Origin: Deltaproteobacteria bacterium
GTDB lineage: Bacteria; Bdellovibrionota; Bdellovibrionia; Bdellovibrionales; JAMPXM01
Length of the DNA: 54,608 nucleotides
NCBI GenBank assembly: GCA_017302795.1
Contig: JAFLCB010000017.1
Span: 1 to 54,608, forward strand
Reading direction: 5' to 3'
Part shown: positions 52,217 through 54,608 of the stretch, piece after piece
How positions within the stretch are numbered: position 1 is the first letter of the stretch
How the letters are laid out: every line of letters begins with the position of its first letter
Notes under the pieces: model-generated
The model's input: only the letters and a program-made list of their open reading frames with translations
What the model was told of the DNA's origin: nothing
The model's database searches: none
Program-made: the position numbers and the translations under genes

Positions 52217-52994
52217 GTGCAAAGTTATTGGTCAATTGAGATCCACGAATCGCTATGTCGGAAAACCAAATCCGGTGAAGGAGCTTTTGCGCTCGCGCGT
52301 TGTTGCGATCGCAAGCGAGTTTGGACGCTATGGCTACCGAAAGGTCACCGAGATGCTAAACAACGAGGGCTACCGCGTCGGTAAGGACCGTGTTTATACC
52401 ATTTGGCGCGAAGAGGGTTTAAAGGTGCCGGTGAAGCAACCGAAGCGCGCAAGGCTTTGGCTAAAAGACGGCTCGTGCGTTCGCCTCAGGCCAGAATACA
52501 AAAATCATGTGTGGTCTTATGACTTCGTCTCGGAAACAACGCATGACGGACGAAAGCTCAAAATTTTAAACATCATCGATGAATATTCGAGAATTTGCCT
52601 AGCATCGGTGGTCGAACGAAAAATCGATTCACAAGGAGTCATCTACGCACTCGCCGACGCGATGCTAGAGCACGGTGTGCCTAGGTACGTTCGATCCGAC
52701 AATGGACCTGAGTTCATCGCGAAGAGATTGAAGCGTTGGTTTAAAACGTTAAATATTCAGCCACTTTACATCGAGCCAGGTTCGCCCTGGGAAAATGGCT
52801 ACTGCGAATCATTTAACGGGAAAATGAGAAATGAGTTTTTAAATGGCGAGATTTTCTACTCATTAAAAGAAGCTAAAGTATTAAGCGAGAAATGGCGACA
52901 ACACTACAACACGAGAAGGCCACACAGCTCGCTCGGTGGAAGGCCGCCAGCGCCACTTGCTTTTAGACCAAATGAGATCTCTCTTGCGGTCTAA
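52140..52994 (+). CDS. IS3-type transposase OrfB, catalytic part, made by -1 frameshift
   Basis: A frame of 284 codons from the shift site. It begins KLLSPARKREAV, the normal IS3 OrfB start, and has no canonical start codon of its own before TTG 52236. The DDE catalytic triad is visible: Asp in WSYDFV, Asp in SDNGPEF and Glu in ENGYCESFNG. With OrfA it forms the OrfAB transposase. Frame intact, so the element may still be active. Confidence 0.9.
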   Translation, partial: KLLSPARKREAVVHAIKTLHVSERRACKVIGQLRSTNRYVGKPNPVKELLRSRVVAIASEFGRYGYRKVTEMLNNEGYRVGKDRVYTIWREEGLKVPVKQPKRARLWLKDGSCVRLRPEYKNHVWSYDFVSETTHDGRKLKILNIIDEYSRICLASVVERKIDSQGVIYALADAMLEHGVPRYVRSDNGPEFIAKRLKRWFKTLNIQPLYIEPGSPWENGYCESFNGKMRNEFLNGEIFYSLKEAKVLSEKWRQHYNTRRPHSSLGGRPPAPLAFRPNEISLAV

Positions 52995-53035
52995 AAAGGA
53001 TAGATGTAGTTGGTAGCAAAACTTCCGGCTGGTCA

Positions 53036-53288
53036 CCTCTAATCTAATGATGACGGCTCCGAAGTTTTCAAATTTTTTTCTAAAATCCTGCTCCTGTTTT
53101 TTTAATTTATGTTCAGGAGTATCTGGCCTGTCTTTGGCTGAGAAGAAATGCTGACAGGCATCCGCTAAATTATAGTCATTATCGGTTGTTCTAATTATTC
53201 TAAACCGTTTATCTTTTGTGATAAACAAAACCTCTTTTTCAAGGTCATAGTCATTTGACTTTAGCCACATAGGTTTATTCGTTTTCAT
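53036..53288 (-). pseudogene. 5' half of an IS-interrupted gene
   Basis: ATG 53286-53288 has AAAGGAGG upstream and encodes 84 codons (MKTNKPMWLKSNDYDLEKEV and onward, charged) before the frame enters the IS at 53035. In the interrupted state it reads a further 51 codons of IS sequence. Its native continuation is the frame at 51497-51804. It lies 11 bases downstream of the gene at 53300, so both were in one operon. Confidence 0.7.
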
Positions 53289-53299
53289 AAATCCTCCTT

Positions 53300-53581
53300 T
53301 CAGTGAAAAGTTCCGTCATCATCAGTGGCAATTTCATTCATCTCCAATAGCTCTTGGTTATGCTCAATGAGTTGATTGATGTTATGTTGAAACGCCTCTA
53401 TCTCACCTCTTGATAAGAGAATTTCCCCGGCAATAGCCAAAATTACTTCACAAGCAAAACTATCGTTAATCTCACTGCTCAAACAGTCATTCAGCACTTT
53501 ACACATTTTGCCTGCGATAAATTCTTGGGCTTGTTCCGTAGTTTCAATACGGGCCTTACGGGTTTTGGTTCTTGAACTCAT
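53300..53581 (-). CDS. Small protein of unknown function
   Basis: A 93-residue acidic protein with a basic N-terminus (SSRTKTRKAR). Two Cys lie in the middle and the rest is helical. No family is recognised. ATG 53579-53581 is chosen with GTGGAGA upstream; a longer frame start lies in a region without a ribosome site. It is the first gene of the minus-strand unit cut by the IS. Confidence 0.55.
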   Translation of the reverse strand: MSSRTKTRKARIETTEQAQEFIAGKMCKVLNDCLSSEINDSFACEVILAIAGEILLSRGEIEAFQHNINQLIEHNQELLEMNEIATDDDGTFH

Positions 53582-54034
53582 AAAAAAATCTCCACCCCTG
53601 ATGTTATTGTTTAGGTAGAAATTTTCTTGATGCTGAATCTGAGGGGCATACCATTCCGCACACAAGAAAAAATCTTGTAGGCTTGAATATGGTTGCCTTT
53701 ATTTTTGGTTGGTCAGGCGGTAATTGAAAAACCCATTTTGCTTGATGCCGTATTTTTGGACTTTCTTTTTTTTCAGTCCGTATCGTCTATTCTTACTACT
53801 CTTTTAGAATACAACACGACAAGTCATAAATCAAGGAGAATGAGAAATAAGTATATGATATTATTAATTAATATTAAAATTCATTACAAAAATATTCGGT
53901 CAATATTTTTTTGAAATGAGATTATTAAAAGATGTAGTGAGAACGAATAAAAGAGACAACGAACCAATCCCATTTCAAAAATTTCTCGTGCGAAAAATTA
54001 ATATTAATTTAGGCAGTTCGTTGCTCATTTTTAT
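53582..54034. other. AT-rich non-coding region with inverted repeats
   Basis: About 450 bases, very AT-rich, without a supportable gene. It must carry the promoter of the minus-strand gene at 53300. CAACGAAC (53957-53964) pairs with GTTCGTTG (54016-54023), and the loop holds a perfect 16-base palindrome AAATTAATATTAATTT (53995-54010). On the minus strand the hairpin is followed by TCTCTTTTA, so it may end the transcript of the gene at 54035. Confidence 0.4.
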
Positions 54035-54355
54035 TTAAAGGTCATTTTCAACTTCAAAACCCGCTTCTATGAATTTTTGAATGACAGTCTCTACCTCGTA
54101 AAACTGTCCGTCTATTTCCATCCACAGTTTATCCTCAACATTGTTGCTTTCTCCATCACGGCAACACATACGGAACATCACTTCATCTGTTTGACGGATG
54201 AGTGAGCCTTGCTGTCTGGTGTATTGGTCAAGCAATAAGACATCAGGGAAACACTGATTGATAAGCTCCTCTGTATGGTCTTCAACATTCACGGGGCGAA
54301 TATCCAGTCTCTCCATTTGCTCTATGGTTAGGGTTGATAAACAAATTTCTTTCAT
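54035..54355 (-). CDS. Small protein of unknown function
   Basis: A 106-residue protein with no signal peptide, acidic, with three Cys and a helical C-terminal half. No family is recognised. ATG 54353-54355 is chosen because AAGGAG lies 9 bases upstream; the longer in-frame start at 54397 has no ribosome site. It may be an accessory gene of the element, similar in size to that at 53300. Confidence 0.55.
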   Translation of the reverse strand: MKEICLSTLTIEQMERLDIRPVNVEDHTEELINQCFPDVLLLDQYTRQQGSLIRQTDEVMFRMCCRDGESNNVEDKLWMEIDGQFYEVETVIQKFIEAGFEVENDL

Positions 54356-54481
54356 AACTTTTCTCCTTACAATTTCTTGTTTTGGAGTTGCGACCATCGC
54401 TACTCCTACTTGTGAAATACCGATTTAATTTTTAAAAATTTAAAAAACTGAAAATAAATTGAACAAAGTATTGAGGACAAT

Positions 54482-54608
54482 TGAGGTCCTCCCCAAAAAC
54501 CTAGCCATTTGAAAGCTCTCAAAACGTGTGATTTAACACCCGAACACGGAGTTCGGCTTTGGGAGAAACATGAGAAAAGCAAGATTCACGGACGAGCAGA
54601 TCATTGGA
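54482..54608 (+). mobile_element. Left end of a second IS3-family element (partial)
   Basis: The stretch begins with TGAGGTCCTCCCC, a plausible terminal repeat, and carries the start of an IS3-type orfA 88 bases further on. The right end is outside the window, so the terminal repeat could not be confirmed by its partner. It is different from the IS at 51805, whose ends start TGACC. Confidence 0.55.
54570..54608 (+). CDS. IS3-type transposase OrfA, N-terminus (partial)
   Basis: ATG 54570 with GGGAGA upstream encodes MRKARFTDEQIIG, the very characteristic opening of IS3-family OrfA proteins (helix-turn-helix transposase). The frame runs off the window end. Confidence 0.8.
   Translation, partial: MRKARFTDEQIIG

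Larger units (their letters stand above)
51805..53035 (+). mobile_element. IS3-family insertion sequence, complete (about 1231 bp)
   Basis: Terminal inverted repeats start TGACC(T)AGCCGG on both ends, with one-base gaps. Inside are orfA and orfB of an IS3-type transposase in -1 relation. The flanks, CCAC on the left and CCTC on the right, are a near but not exact 4-base duplication. The insertion splits a minus-strand gene (51497-51804 and 53036-53288). Confidence 0.88.
47442..54608. mobile_element. Integrated genomic element next to ssrA, right end not in window
   Basis: From the tmRNA 3' end the base composition becomes visibly AT-rich and gene density falls. The segment holds an XRE regulator, a tyrosine recombinase, a secreted caspase-like protease with a coupled partner, small unknown genes, one complete IS3-type element and the start of another. 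No conjugation or capsid gene is recognised. This fits an integrative element or a decayed prophage/island in ssrA. Confidence 0.7.

Noticed and set aside
51801-53039. Exact target-site duplication of the IS
   Set aside because: Flanks CCAC and CCTC differ by one base, and 3-base flanks differ by two; reported as near-match only.
52881-53288. 135-residue minus-strand protein as an intact gene
   Set aside because: Its last 51 codons are antisense IS sequence; only the first 84 codons belong to the host gene.
53693-53914. 73-codon plus-strand frame in the AT-rich gap
   Set aside because: No ribosome site, and the length and Ile/Lys/Asn/Phe bias are expected from AT-rich non-coding DNA.
47442-54608. 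Second attachment site for the element
   Set aside because: No copy of the ssrA 3' end (GGTTCGACTCC to CCACCA) was found to the right within the window.

Overview
The window looks like the chromosome of a Gram-negative bacterium with a moderate-GC core: it encodes an LpxD acyltransferase, many lipoproteins with lipoboxes, several outer-membrane beta-barrels and a Tat-exported enzyme. The density of secreted, poorly characterised proteins and the gene style suggest a Bdellovibrio-like lineage (Bdellovibrionota). That assignment is inference from gene content only.

Layout: 1-4.9 kb holds a glycine-rich protein tail, a SlyD-like prolyl isomerase, an RRM RNA-binding protein with a hairpin over its ribosome site, a glutamate-synthase-like FMN protein, an NhaR-like regulator and a hibernation-factor-like protein. 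4.9-14.3 kb holds an S41-type lipoprotein peptidase, a beta carbonic anhydrase, a large outer-membrane protein, an exported unknown, an RND exporter fused to a LolA-like periplasmic domain, and TapT. 14.3-28.2 kb is a run of short operons: DUF2089/SHOCT-like pair, a barrel protein flanked by two related long hairpins, an SDR lacking the usual Tyr, GST, scramblase-like protein plus M48 protease, DUF1993, RluA-type synthase, MBL hydrolase, Ogt, a gene split by a frameshift, GNAT, fatty-acid desaturase, DUF3750 and a lytic transglycosylase. 28.2-31.6 kb holds a single-chain amino-acid ABC transporter (ATPase, binding protein and permease in one polypeptide) overlapping lpxD. 31.6-47.1 kb holds envelope and secreted proteins. 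One locus (38.1-41.2 kb) reads as signal peptide, amidoligase-like and helical domain, then beta-barrel, interrupted by one frameshift and one in-frame amber codon. It is followed by a CxxCH lipoprotein, an intradiol dioxygenase with a divergent LysR regulator, a PLD-family protein and a receiver-like/hemerythrin pair.

47.09-47.44 kb is a complete tmRNA gene (ssrA). Immediately downstream begins a visibly AT-richer integrated element: XRE regulator, tyrosine recombinase, a secreted caspase/legumain-like protease translationally coupled to a small secreted protein, small unknown genes, and an IS3-family element (51805-53035) with a canonical GGGAAAC frameshift site. The IS has split a gene whose two halves remain in frame across it. 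A second IS3-type element starts at the right edge. The distal boundary of the integrated element is not in this window.

No tRNA genes, rRNA genes or CRISPR arrays were recognised. All functions come from reading motifs by eye; no database search was possible.
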